A stretch of DNA of 64,000 nucleotides from Oceanobacillus oncorhynchi (GTDB lineage: Bacteria > Bacillota > Bacilli > Bacillales > Amphibacillaceae), in NCBI RefSeq assembly GCF_000821065.1, contig NZ_CDGG01000001.1, positions 434,001 through 498,000 on the forward strand. Reading direction: 5' to 3'. The position numbers and the translations under genes are program-made. This document shows, one piece after another, positions 1 through 8,457 of the stretch; position 1 is the first letter of the stretch, and the number at the start of each line of letters is the position of its first letter. The notes below the pieces were generated by a model that saw only the letters and a program-made list of their open reading frames with translations, did not search any database and had not been told where the DNA came from.

Positions 1-324
1 TGGCAGACAGTGCGCCGTATTATTTTACCAGCGGCATTACCTGGTATTTTAACGGGAGCAATTTTAGCATTATCACGCGCAATTGGAGAAACAGCTCCTT
101 TAACTGTTCTTGGTATACCTGCATTGTTAATCCCGTTTCCGTCCGGTGTTTTTGATACATTTACGGCATTGCCGATGCAAGTTTATTATTGGACGATTGA
201 TTCCTCCCTTGTAGCAGAATATGCAAATCTGGCAGCAGCAACGATTATCGTGTTATTGATTTTACTGTTCTTACTAAACTCTATCGCTATTTTGATTCGG
301 AATAAGTTTCAGCAGCGCTACTAA
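1..324 (+). CDS. pstA: Phosphate ABC transporter permease PstA, C-terminal part (5' end outside window)
   Basis: This is the last 107 codons of the inner-membrane permease that, with PstC, forms the channel for high-affinity phosphate import. The frame is open from base 1, so the gene starts upstream of the window. The visible part begins inside the cytoplasmic EAA loop that docks on the ATPase (LPAALPGILTGAILALSRAI region, followed by GETAPL, typical of PstA). Two more hydrophobic segments follow, then a basic end (RNKFQQRY). The ATPase gene pstB begins 49 bp downstream, as in other pst operons. Identification is firm from the EAA loop plus the pstB neighbour. Confidence 0.93.
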   Translation, partial: WQTVRRIILPAALPGILTGAILALSRAIGETAPLTVLGIPALLIPFPSGVFDTFTALPMQVYYWTIDSSLVAEYANLAAATIIVLLILLFLLNSIAILIRNKFQQRY

Positions 325-373
325 TGGGAGATTACGGAATTAAATTGGTTAAATAAAGAGAGGAGATTATTCT

Positions 374-1207
374 ATGAGTACGGTAATGGAGAAACAAATT
401 AATTTAAAGCTTGTAAGAAACCCCAATGAAAGATATGAACCGGAAGTGCCAAAAGAGGTCGTTTATGATACAAAAGGGTTAAACCTATGGTACGGGGAAA
501 CACATGCTTTAAAAAATATAAATATGGATATCAAAGAAAAAGAAGTGACAGCGATTATCGGCCCCTCTGGCTGTGGGAAATCGACGTATTTGAAAACATT
601 GAACCGGATGGTGGAACTGGTTCCCATTGTGAAAACATCCGGTCAGATAACGTATAAAGGGAAAAATATTTTAGATAAATCCTTTCGTGTAGAGGATTTG
701 CGTACACAGGTCGGAATGGTTTTTCAAAAAGCAAATCCGTTTCCGAAATCAATCTATGAAAATATTGCTTATGGACCTAAAATCCACGGCATTAAAAATA
801 AGAAGGTCCTTGATGAAATTGTGGAGAACAGTCTGCGCGGCGCATTTATCTGGGATGAGTTAAAGGACCGTCTGGGTGATAATGCATACGGGTTATCGGG
901 CGGACAGCAGCAGCGTTTATGTATTGCCCGCTGTTTGGCAGTGGAACCCAACGTGATTTTAATGGATGAGCCGACCTCGGCGCTGGATCCAAAATCAACC
1001 TTGCGCATCGAGGAGCTTGTACAGGAATTGAAGAAAGATTACGCAATTGTTATCGTAACGCATAACATGCAGCAGGCAGCCCGTATTTCTGATAAGACGG
1101 CATTTTTCTTAAATGGGGAAATCATTGAATATGATAAAACTGACCACATTTTCAATAACCCGACAGATCAGCGTACAGGGGACTATATTTCTGGACGATT
1201 TGGATAA
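374..1207 (+). CDS. pstB: Phosphate ABC transporter ATP-binding protein PstB
   Basis: The ATPase of the Pst high-affinity phosphate importer, acting on the cytoplasmic face with PstA/PstC. The 277 residues show Walker [10 protein letters not shown] at about 63-71, the Q-loop in [10 protein letters not shown], the ABC signature [16 protein letters not shown], Walker [14 protein letters not shown] and the switch histidine in IVTHNM. The [13 protein letters not shown] segment is typical of PstB rather than other ABC ATPases. The first 30 residues are an extension before the usual YxxxxLNLWYG start, as in many Bacillaceae PstB. An AGAGGAGA ribosome site precedes the ATG. A hairpin terminator follows, so pstB ends this operon; no phoU gene follows. 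Confidence 0.96.
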   Translation: MSTVMEKQINLKLVRNPNERYEPEVPKEVVYDTKGLNLWYGETHALKNINMDIKEKEVTAIIGPSGCGKSTYLKTLNRMVELVPIVKTSGQITYKGKNILDKSFRVEDLRTQVGMVFQKANPFPKSIYENIAYGPKIHGIKNKKVLDEIVENSLRGAFIWDELKDRLGDNAYGLSGGQQQRLCIARCLAVEPNVILMDEPTSALDPKSTLRIEELVQELKKDYAIVIVTHNMQQAARISDKTAFFLNGEIIEYDKTDHIFNNPTDQRTGDYISGRFG

Positions 1208-1225
1208 GTGAATAAGACATCGTTA

Positions 1226-1258
1226 GAGAATGGCTTTCCGGGTCATTCTTTTTATTTT
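1226..1258 (+). terminator. Intrinsic terminator after pstB
   Basis: A stem built on GAATGGC and GTCATTC, extended by A-T/G-T pairs, is followed by a T-rich run (TTTTTATTTT). It sits 18 bp past the pstB stop. Confidence 0.65.
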
Positions 1259-1334
1259 AGAATTTGAGTTTAGTGTTAAGTGACAGTGTTTTTTTATGAT
1301 AGAAGCATATCGGATTTTTATCGCCAGACTTGAA

Positions 1335-1586
1335 TTAAGAAATAAATTGATAAATGATTTTAAATGCGGGCGGTACAAGAATAACCAAGGCTACAAACAG
1401 ATGGACATACCTTCTGTTCGTGAAACTGGTATAGGTGAATAACAATAAAATGATAAAAACAGTTAAAGCCAATAGATTGATGGAATATATCCAAATGGTT
1501 GAGTAGAACACATGTAAAATAGATATGAAAAAGTAAATAAATGCGCTTGCAATAAAACTTTTTTTAGCGGAAGACACCGTTACCAT
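1335..1586 (-). CDS. Small hypothetical membrane protein
   Basis: I do not recognise a family. The 83 residues are mostly hydrophobic, with three likely membrane segments at about 12-30, 33-53 and 62-80, separated by short polar turns (SFTNRRY). The start is uncertain. The ATG at 1586 has only GGGG directly in front of it, whereas a GTG three codons in (1577) has GGGGATGG upstream. The gene sits alone between pstB and another small membrane-protein gene on the opposite strand. The steady hydrophobic pattern argues for a real gene, but there is no supporting operon context. Confidence 0.5.
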   Translation of the reverse strand: MVTVSSAKKSFIASAFIYFFISILHVFYSTIWIYSINLLALTVFIILLLFTYTSFTNRRYVHLFVALVILVPPAFKIIYQFIS

Positions 1587-1783
1587 CCCCTGTTGCTAGA
1601 GTTAATTTCATATATAACCATTCTTCCCTTCATACAAAAGAGAAAACCTGATTCTTTGGTTTTGTAAGCACCGCCTATAATCTGTAGATGTTTATTTCTC
1701 CGCTCAAAAAGGTAAAGAATAGTAGCATAGAAAAGCCTTTTTAGATGATGAGTAATCATGAGCTAAAGGGGGTTTTTATAAAA

Positions 1784-2044
1784 ATGGATTCTATTACAAG
1801 AGGAATGTACATTACTTGGATCGTTTTTATTGTTCTTGCATTCTCCAGTTTAATGATTAATTTTAACTCTGATGGAGAAACATCTCTTATTGTGCCCCTA
1901 ATCGTATTCATAGGTTTAGCTATTCTAGGATTGATAGAAGGAATCATGAAAATAAATCAAAATAAAAAGCGATACGGAGCAATCGAAATAATGTTAGCCA
2001 TTCTTCTCTTTATAGTAATTATGATAGCCATAATAACTTCCTAA
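1784..2044 (+). CDS. Small hypothetical membrane protein
   Basis: Family not recognised. The start is placed at the ATG at 1784 because it has an AAAGGGGG ribosome site at a good distance. An in-frame ATG at 1745 has none. The 86 residues form three predicted membrane segments (about 7-26, 35-53, 65-84), with a basic loop NQNKKRYG between the second and third. Acidic residues occur only in the first loop (NSDGE). There is no operon partner: the next gene starts 92 bp downstream with its own ribosome site. Confidence 0.6.
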   Translation: MDSITRGMYITWIVFIVLAFSSLMINFNSDGETSLIVPLIVFIGLAILGLIEGIMKINQNKKRYGAIEIMLAILLFIVIMIAIITS

Positions 2045-2136
2045 CCTTAATAAAATTCAGAGTACAAATCCGTGTTTGGATATTTTATACAAGGGAACAT
2101 GATAATATAAAGAATGATTAAAAGGAGTTGTGAGAA

Positions 2137-2784
2137 ATGAAGGTATTTGTCATTGGAGCGAACGGACAGATTGGAAAGCATCTGGTGAACCAGCTGCATG
2201 CAAATGAACAGCATGAGGTGACAGCCATGGTTCGCAAAGAAGGACAGAAAAAAGAATTAGAAGATAGAGGTATTCCTGCTGTTCTAGCGGATTTAGAAGG
2301 TAGTATTTCAGATTTAGAAAGTGCTATCAAAGATGTAGATGCAGTGGTATTTACAGCTGGCTCCGGCGGAAAGACCGGCCCGGATAAAACATTGCTCATT
2401 GATTTAGACGGTGCAGTAAAATCGATTGAAGCTGCGAAAAAAGCCAATGTGAACCGATTTGTGATGGTGAGTGCATTCCAGGCGAATAACCGGGACAGCT
2501 GGGCAGACAGTCCAATTAAGCCATATATGGTGGCAAAACATTTTGCGGATGAAACATTGGTACAAAGCGGACTTGATTATACCATCGTCCGTCCAGGCGG
2601 ATTACAGAATGAACCAGGTACAGGAAAAGTTCTGGCAGGAGAAAATTTGGAGCGGGGCAGCATTCCGCGTGAAGATGTAGCAGCCGTCATTGTGGAAGCA
2701 CTTGAAGCTGAAAATACGTATCAAAAAGGCTTTGATTTAATTACTGGAGTAGACTCTATTCATGATGCGGTAGGGAAAATATAG
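2137..2784 (+). CDS. NAD(P)-binding SDR protein, YhfK/NmrA-like
   Basis: An atypical short-chain dehydrogenase (SDR5 type), the group containing B. subtilis YhfK and plant-type NAD(P)-binding proteins. The 215 residues begin with the nucleotide-binding motif GANGQIG (about 8-14). They continue with MVRK at the NADP-selecting position (after the second strand, consistent with NADP), VVFTAG, then FVMVSAF and a PYMVAKHFADE helix where the Tyr-x-x-x-Lys pair would lie. IVRPGGL and the downstream DVAAVIVEAL helix fit YhfK. Substrate is unknown. An AAAGGAG site lies 8 bp before the ATG. The gene is monocistronic, with a strong terminator 60 bp downstream. Confidence 0.85.
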   Translation: MKVFVIGANGQIGKHLVNQLHANEQHEVTAMVRKEGQKKELEDRGIPAVLADLEGSISDLESAIKDVDAVVFTAGSGGKTGPDKTLLIDLDGAVKSIEAAKKANVNRFVMVSAFQANNRDSWADSPIKPYMVAKHFADETLVQSGLDYTIVRPGGLQNEPGTGKVLAGENLERGSIPREDVAAVIVEALEAENTYQKGFDLITGVDSIHDAVGKI

Positions 2785-2843
2785 AATAAAGCTGTAGCTT
2801 TCGGGAATTTCCCGGATGGTTTTCCGTAACAGCGTGGAAAAAA

Positions 2844-2875
2844 GGCGTTCTTTTCTAGAAAGAGCGTCTTTTTTG
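2844..2875 (+). terminator. Intrinsic terminator
   Basis: A 10-bp stem (GGCGTTCTTT paired with AAAGAGCGTC, loop TCTAG) is followed by six T. It ends the transcript of the SDR gene. Confidence 0.85.
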
Positions 2876-3048
2876 TGTGAAAAAAATATACATAATCATT
2901 TCCACACAAAAGGATACTTTTTCTATACAAACGCTCATTTATCCCATTATTTATGTTACCAGAAACGAATAAAAAACCTAGAAATTACGTGTCTTGACTG
3001 GATAAAAGCGGAATTCCTCAAAAAAATAAAAAAATTTTAAAATACCTC

Positions 3049-3077
3049 TTGCATTATTATACATAATGATGCATAAT
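3049..3077 (+). promoter_or_regulatory. argGH promoter overlapping an ARG-box-like palindrome
   Basis: A SigA-type promoter reads TTGCAT (3049-3054), 17 bp, CATAAT (3072-3077). Inside it, positions 3050-3073 form a 24-bp palindrome with one mismatch: arms TGCATTATTAT and ATAATGATGCA around AC. This resembles the A/T-rich TGAATWWWWATTCA boxes bound by ArgR/AhrC. The motif and promoter overlap are seen; binding by the arginine repressor is inferred. Confidence 0.6.
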
Positions 3078-3116
3078 AATTCGATAACAGCACATTTACG
3101 AGAGGGGATTTTTTAA

Positions 3117-4370
3117 GTGGCAAAAGACAAGATCGTTTTAGCTTATTCTGGAGGATTAGATACATCTGTAGCGGTGAAATGGTTACAGGATAAATATAAT
3201 TATGATGTGATTGCAGTAGCGTTGGATGTTGGGGAAGGAAAAGACTTGGACTTCGTGAAGCAAAAAGCATTGGACGTAGGTGCTATCAAATCATATGTGA
3301 TTGATGCGAAAAAGCTTTATTCAGAGGAATATGTATTGCCGGCATTGAAGGCCAACTTGCTTTATGAAGGGAAATATCCATTAATTTCGGCATTATCGCG
3401 CCCATTGATCGCAAAAATATTGGTGGATATCGCTGAAGAAGAAGGTGCAGTGGCTGTAGCGCATGGCTGTACTGGAAAAGGAAATGACCAGGTTCGTTTT
3501 GACGTTGCCTTTACAGCGCTAAACCCTGAATTAAAGATTGTTGCGCCAGTTCGTGAATGGGCAATGTCGAGAGAGGAAGAAATTGAATATGCATTAGAGC
3601 ATAATATTCCGGTTCCAATTAAAAAGGACAGTCCATACAGTATTGACCAGAATCTATGGGGAAGAAGTAATGAATGCGGCATTTTAGAGGATCCATGGGC
3701 AGAAGCGCCAAAGGATGCATATGATTTAACCCAAGAACCAGAGGATGCACCAGATGAAGCGCAAACGGTGCAGATTACGTTTGAACAAGGGAAGCCGGTC
3801 TCATTAGACGGTCAAAAACTGGATTTAGATGAATTGATTCTAACACTAAATGAAATTGCCGGTAAACATGGTGTTGGCAGAATCGACCATGTGGAGAATC
3901 GTTTAGTAGGTATCAAATCAAGAGAAATTTATGAAGCTCCGGCAGCAATGACGTTGATTAATGCACATCAGGAATTGGAAGCATTAACTTTACCTCGTGA
4001 AGTAGCGGAATTTAAACCGGTAGTAGAGCAGAAGCTGTCACAGGCAGTTTATTACGGCTTATGGTATTCCCCGTTGACAGAAGCCTTGCAGGCCTTTATT
4101 GAGAAGACACAGGAGCATGTTTATGGTACAGTAAAAGTGAAGCTGTACAAAGGGCATGCACAAGTTGTCGGAAGAGAATCTGCAAATTCCTTATATGACT
4201 TTGACTTAGCAACCTATAACAAAGCTGATGCTTTTGACCATGATGCAGCACTAGGATTTATTAAGCTATGGGGACTGCCGACGCAGGTACATGCCTCTGT
4301 CAACGGCCCTCAAGGAAATAAATCGATTGAGAAAGTAAAACTAGAGGTAAAGGAAGCTGTTAATCCGTGA
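3117..4370 (+). CDS. argG: Argininosuccinate synthase
   Basis: Joins citrulline and aspartate with ATP to give argininosuccinate, the penultimate step of arginine synthesis in the cytoplasm. The 417-residue protein starts with GTG behind AGAGGGG. It carries the N-type ATP pyrophosphatase loop [10 protein letters not shown] (9-18), then [13 protein letters not shown] (citrulline/ATP site) and [13 protein letters not shown] (aspartate site region). It is slightly longer than the usual 400-405 residues because of a few extra residues at the C-terminus (EVKEAVNP). The stop overlaps the argH start by 4 bp (GTGA), so the two genes are translationally coupled. The palindromic promoter above suggests arginine-dependent repression. 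Confidence 0.97.
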   Translation: MAKDKIVLAYSGGLDTSVAVKWLQDKYNYDVIAVALDVGEGKDLDFVKQKALDVGAIKSYVIDAKKLYSEEYVLPALKANLLYEGKYPLISALSRPLIAKILVDIAEEEGAVAVAHGCTGKGNDQVRFDVAFTALNPELKIVAPVREWAMSREEEIEYALEHNIPVPIKKDSPYSIDQNLWGRSNECGILEDPWAEAPKDAYDLTQEPEDAPDEAQTVQITFEQGKPVSLDGQKLDLDELILTLNEIAGKHGVGRIDHVENRLVGIKSREIYEAPAAMTLINAHQELEALTLPREVAEFKPVVEQKLSQAVYYGLWYSPLTEALQAFIEKTQEHVYGTVKVKLYKGHAQVVGRESANSLYDFDLATYNKADAFDHDAALGFIKLWGLPTQVHASVNGPQGNKSIEKVKLEVKEAVNP

Positions 4371-5758
4371 AATTATGGGGTGGAAGATTTACAAAACCAA
4401 CGAATGAACTAGTCGACGAGTATACCTCGTCGATTCGTTTTGACCAGAAGTTAGCGAAATATGATGTGAAAGGCAGTCTGGCTCACGTTGCAATGCTGAA
4501 GAAATGCGATATTATACCGGCAGAGGACGCAGAGCAGATTACCGAAGGATTGAAAAAGGTTCTGTCCAAAATTGAGGCTGGAGAAGCTGAATTATCAGAA
4601 GCAGATGAAGATATCCATATGAATGTCGAGAGACTGCTGATTGAAGAAATTGGTCCAGTAGGAGGAAAGCTTCATACTGGGCGCAGCAGAAACGATCAGG
4701 TAGCGTTGGATATGCGGCTGTATGCAAGAGAAGCGGTATCTGAGCTGATTGTGCTCGTGAAATCAGTTCAGCAGGCGCTTATCGGGCAGGCGAAGGCAAA
4801 CATTGATGTCATTATGCCGGGATATACGCACCTGCAGCGTGCGCAGCCGGTTTTATTTGCCCATCATATGATGGCATACGTATTTATGTTTCAGCGTGAT
4901 GTGGAGCGTCTGGAGGACAGCTTGAAGCGTGTGAATAAATCGCCATTAGGTGCAGGGGCACTGGCAGGCACAACTTTTCCGATTGATCGTGCTTTTGTAG
5001 CAGAGCAGCTTGATTTTGACGGAATTTGTGAAAATAGCCTGGATGCTGTCAGTGATCGTGATTTTGTGGTCGAATTCCTGTCCAATGGCTCGTTGATCGG
5101 TACGCATTTATCACGTCTTTGTGAAGAACTCGTGCAGTGGTCCAGTGCCGAATTTAATTTTGTCGAGCTGGATGATTCGTATACAACGGGAAGCAGCATG
5201 ATGCCGCAAAAGAAAAATCCAGATGTGGCAGAGCTTGTCCGCGGCAAGACAGGTCGTCTTTACGGCAATCTGATTGGAATGCTGACGACGTTAAAAGGCT
5301 TGCCTCTCGCATATAATAAAGACATGCAGGAGGACAAAGAGGGGATGTTTGATTCCCATGAAACGCTGAAGGGCGCTTTACAGCTCTTTGCCGGAATGAT
5401 TGCATCCATGGAAGTAAATAAAGAAAGCATGTATAAGGCGGTTTCGAATGATTATTCCAACGCGACGGATCTGGCTGATTATTTGGTGAATAAGGGACTC
5501 ACCTTCCGTGAATCGCATGCGGTTGTTGGCCAGGTGGTTTTAAACTGTATTCAAGCCAGCAAGTATCTGCTGGATTTGAGCTTAGCGGAATTCAAACAAT
5601 ATTCCGATGTGGTGGAAGAAGATATATTTGAAGCGCTGAAGCCGGAGACAGTGGTTAATGCAAGAGCTGCTGCAGGCGGAACAGCCAAAAACAGTGTATT
5701 AGACCAAATTGAAAAGGCAGAGCAATTATTGGAATCATCTGATGTAAATAAGGTATAG
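4367..5758 (+). CDS. argH: Argininosuccinate lyase
   Basis: Splits argininosuccinate into arginine and fumarate, the last arginine step. The 463 residues match the fumarase/aspartase superfamily. They show HTGRSRNDQ (about 103-111), the TH pair at 154-155 that supplies the catalytic acid, and the flexible catalytic loop [12 protein letters not shown] (275-286) with its serine. The start is a GTG overlapping the argG TGA by 4 bp; ribosomes probably pass directly from argG. Length and motifs are normal for the family. A terminator follows 24 bp after the stop. Confidence 0.97.
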   Translation: MKLWGGRFTKPTNELVDEYTSSIRFDQKLAKYDVKGSLAHVAMLKKCDIIPAEDAEQITEGLKKVLSKIEAGEAELSEADEDIHMNVERLLIEEIGPVGGKLHTGRSRNDQVALDMRLYAREAVSELIVLVKSVQQALIGQAKANIDVIMPGYTHLQRAQPVLFAHHMMAYVFMFQRDVERLEDSLKRVNKSPLGAGALAGTTFPIDRAFVAEQLDFDGICENSLDAVSDRDFVVEFLSNGSLIGTHLSRLCEELVQWSSAEFNFVELDDSYTTGSSMMPQKKNPDVAELVRGKTGRLYGNLIGMLTTLKGLPLAYNKDMQEDKEGMFDSHETLKGALQLFAGMIASMEVNKESMYKAVSNDYSNATDLADYLVNKGLTFRESHAVVGQVVLNCIQASKYLLDLSLAEFKQYSDVVEEDIFEALKPETVVNARAAAGGTAKNSVLDQIEKAEQLLESSDVNKV

Positions 5759-5781
5759 TATATACGAGAAGTAAAATGATT

Positions 5782-5820
5782 GGAGCCCATAGAGTCAGCA
5801 GATGGGTTCCTTTATTTTAC
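5782..5820 (+). terminator. Intrinsic terminator after argH
   Basis: GGAGCCCAT pairs with ATGGGTTCC (one G-T pair) around an 11-nt loop, followed by TTTATTTT. Confidence 0.8.
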
Positions 5821-5876
5821 GCAAAAAAATACAATAGATTCAAGTTTTTCTAATGTCGTAAAGGCGGTAATATATT

Positions 5877-6743
5877 ATGAAATTAATTGCATCAGATATG
5901 GATGGAACCTTGCTTAATGAAAATGGCGTAATCAGTGAAGCGAATGCACAAGCAGTAAAAAAAGCAATGGATAAAGGCGTGGAATTTATTGCTGCAACAG
6001 GCAGGTCCTATCAGGCAGCGAATACGCCGCTTCAAGCTGCCGGGATTAATTGTCCTATTATCAGCTTGAATGGCGCAGTAACCTATCAGGAAAATGGAAA
6101 AGTAATCAATAGTATTCCAATGGATAAACAGGCAGCTGCACGTATTGTCGATGAATGCAGCAAACTGGGGATGTATGTAGAATTATTTACAGATAAAGGC
6201 GTCCTTTCTGAAAGCCGGGAACACTTTTTAGATATCCTCATGGATATCCTGCACACAACTCATCCGAATATATCTGAGAGGGAAATGCGTGAAATGGTAG
6301 AGCAGCGGTTTCAATTAGAAGAGGTTTCTTTTATTGAAAATCTGCAGTTAGCAGTGAAGGATGAGGATACGGAAGTTTATAAAATCCTTTCTTTTGCTTT
6401 TGAGGAGAGTCAGCTGGAGGGCGCAAAAAGAAAGCTTCGTGATGAGACAGGGGCTGTAATTACATCTTCCGGAGAGACGAATCTGGAATTTAATCATCCT
6501 AAAGCCCAAAAAGGATTAGCCATTCAAAAGTATATAGAAGACAGTGGCTGGTCTATGCAGGATGTGATGTCAATCGGAGATAATTGGAATGATGCAAGCA
6601 TGTTAGAAATGGCTGGGCGCGGAGTCGCGATGGGTAATGCTGCAGATAAAATTAAGCAGTTATGCCAATACGAGACGGTGACAAATGAGCAGGATGGTGT
6701 TGCCAAAGCCATTGAAGAGATGCTGGCGGAGTTTAATAAATAG
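5877..6743 (+). CDS. Cof-type HAD-IIB family phosphatase
   Basis: A cytoplasmic haloacid-dehalogenase phosphatase of the Cof/IIB class, which dephosphorylates small sugar phosphates or flavin precursors. The exact substrate cannot be read from sequence. Of 288 residues, the first shows the nucleophile motif DMDGTLL (7-13). Motif II is ISLNGA, the conserved lysine lies in HPKAQKG, and motif III is SIGDNWNDASML with the acidic metal ligands. The IIB cap lies between motifs II and III. An AAAGGCGG ribosome site precedes the ATG. Size and motifs resemble B. subtilis YwtE/YkrA-type proteins. The gene is monocistronic and ends in a bidirectional terminator. Confidence 0.9.
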   Translation: MKLIASDMDGTLLNENGVISEANAQAVKKAMDKGVEFIAATGRSYQAANTPLQAAGINCPIISLNGAVTYQENGKVINSIPMDKQAAARIVDECSKLGMYVELFTDKGVLSESREHFLDILMDILHTTHPNISEREMREMVEQRFQLEEVSFIENLQLAVKDEDTEVYKILSFAFEESQLEGAKRKLRDETGAVITSSGETNLEFNHPKAQKGLAIQKYIEDSGWSMQDVMSIGDNWNDASMLEMAGRGVAMGNAADKIKQLCQYETVTNEQDGVAKAIEEMLAEFNK

Positions 6744-6780
6744 AAAAATGCCGGGCTGTTTTACCTTGCCCGGCATTTTT
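6744..6780. terminator. Bidirectional terminator
   Basis: A perfect 13-bp stem (AAAAATGCCGGGC with GCCCGGCATTTTT) with A and T runs on both sides lies between two convergent genes. Confidence 0.92.
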
Positions 6781-6784
6781 TTAT

Positions 6785-7846
6785 TTAATGGCGTTTACTT
6801 AACCATAATACGCCTGATTTTGCGAGTCTTGGCAATAAGCCTGTCATTGGCTTCTTGGCCATATTTCCAAAACCATCTGACTTGCCTAAGGAGCCCAAGG
6901 TTCCTTTAAGTTTAATAGGTTTTGGTTTTTTCGGCTGTTTTTCATTTAAAATAGCAAGCAGAATTTCTGCAATTTGTTCTCCCTGCAGGCCGGCCAGCTG
7001 TGCACTTGGCGAGTGTTCACTGGATGCGCAATCTCCCAGCACATACACAGATGGATCCTCTGGAACCTGATAAAAATCATTGACAACGACTTTTCCGTGA
7101 TTATCCTTGCTGTATGGAAGTTCACGTACAAGCCAATTCGGCTGTACACCTGCTGTCCAGATGGTCACATCATTTAAATAACAAACGCCATTATTGCAAA
7201 CGCCGTCTTGTTCTACATATTCTACCGTTGAATTATGTATCACATCGACATTGTTTTCTGTCAGCCATTTTTGTACATAGGATTGAATTTTGCTGTCCAG
7301 TGGTTTTAATACCGTATTACCGCGGTCAAGCAGACGGATGTTTAAGTCTGGCCGGCTTTCCCGGATTTCTGAAGCCACCTCAATCCCGCTTAATCCTGCA
7401 CCGATAACAGATACTTTTCCATAAGCTTTCAAATTTCCTATTGCCACTCCTGCTTTTCTGGCTTTTGCAAAGGTTTGAACGCTTTCTGTGAATTCTGCTG
7501 CCCCCGGGATTCCATGGTAATTGTCTTCACAGCCTAAGCCGATAATTAAATAATCATAAGGAACAATGGAATCTTCATCTTGAATAATAATTTGTTTATT
7601 TTCCGTATCGATTTTTATGATTTCCCGAAAAATATAGTTCACCCGGGAATCAGCTGGAAAATCAACACGAACATCATGATCGGCTGAAGTTCCTGCAGCA
7701 ATCGCATAGAACTCTGTTTTTAGCGAGCGAAATGGATTACGGTCGATAACAGTGATATGTATATCAGCGGCTAATGTTTGGCTGAGAAGGCCGAGCAGCG
7801 TCTTGATACCGCCGTATCCACCTCCAACAAGAACAACTCTTTTCAT
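6785..7846 (-). CDS. NAD(P)/FAD-dependent oxidoreductase, YutJ-like (NDH-2 superfamily)
   Basis: A flavoprotein of the type II NADH dehydrogenase superfamily, most like B. subtilis YutJ. It probably transfers electrons from NAD(P)H to a quinone or other acceptor at the membrane surface. The FAD-binding motif VLVGGGYGG opens the protein, and the NAD-binding motif VIGAGLSGIEVA lies at about 147-158. The C-terminal FAD site is VYVLGDCAS, and the tail (LPRLAKSGVLWLSKRH) could act as an amphipathic membrane anchor. The ATG at 7846 is preferred over a GTG three codons earlier because AAGGGG sits 8 bp before it. A redox role is firm; the acceptor is unknown. Confidence 0.85.
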   Translation of the reverse strand: MKRVVLVGGGYGGIKTLLGLLSQTLAADIHITVIDRNPFRSLKTEFYAIAAGTSADHDVRVDFPADSRVNYIFREIIKIDTENKQIIIQDEDSIVPYDYLIIGLGCEDNYHGIPGAAEFTESVQTFAKARKAGVAIGNLKAYGKVSVIGAGLSGIEVASEIRESRPDLNIRLLDRGNTVLKPLDSKIQSYVQKWLTENNVDVIHNSTVEYVEQDGVCNNGVCYLNDVTIWTAGVQPNWLVRELPYSKDNHGKVVVNDFYQVPEDPSVYVLGDCASSEHSPSAQLAGLQGEQIAEILLAILNEKQPKKPKPIKLKGTLGSLGKSDGFGNMAKKPMTGLLPRLAKSGVLWLSKRH

Positions 7847-8457
7847 TGTGTACACCCCTTATTTAAATTGTGAAGAAATATAAAACCAAACGTCATTCGG
7901 CGGGAGTTTTTACGGGTGATTCTCTGCAGGAAATGAAATGTTCCGACAGAATGGTACGGTGATGACGCGCCCCCATCAAAATGATGCGATAAATCACTCC
8001 AACAAAACGCAGATAGTAACACAAGGGTATGCACCCGGGGATATGACCGAGCAGCCGCTTCCCTAAAAACTCCTAAAGCAATCGAAGTTATACTGCCAGA
8101 TAAACGGTAGTAAAATATGAATGCATTTTCATTTAAAAATAACCGCGTTCAGCTCCAAATGTTCTCCACTTTCGACATTTTGAAACAATCTCTCTTCCGT
8201 TTACTAGCGTAACAAATTATGAAGGCGATGTCATTAAGATTGAGGCAGCAGTTTGCAATTGAGAAAAGGATAATTTATTCAAAAAAATTAAATTATTTTG
8301 CCCGGAATGAATAGCTTGCTAGAGTTTTAGAAATAATGGTACGATTAAGAGTGCTTTTTATTCAATAAGTTTAACCAATCATTCTATGGGAGGGAAATAT
8401 AACTCCCGTTGAATGAAGTTTCGTTTTCATAGATATAGAAAAGAAAAGGAGTTGCCT
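7847..8457. other. Intergenic stretch with one dispersed-repeat fragment
   Basis: No convincing gene or RNA is seen in these 611 bases. At 7880-7930 lies one copy of a dispersed repeat (AAACGTCATTC followed by GGGAGTTTTTACGGG), also found near 13424 and 36366. At 8390-8406 a small GGGAG/CTCCC hairpin stands just upstream of the helicase gene. Confidence 0.5.

Noticed and set aside
2816..3040. 74-codon open frame before argG
   Set aside because: It overlaps the terminator at 2844-2875, has no ribosome site and has low-complexity AT-rich content.
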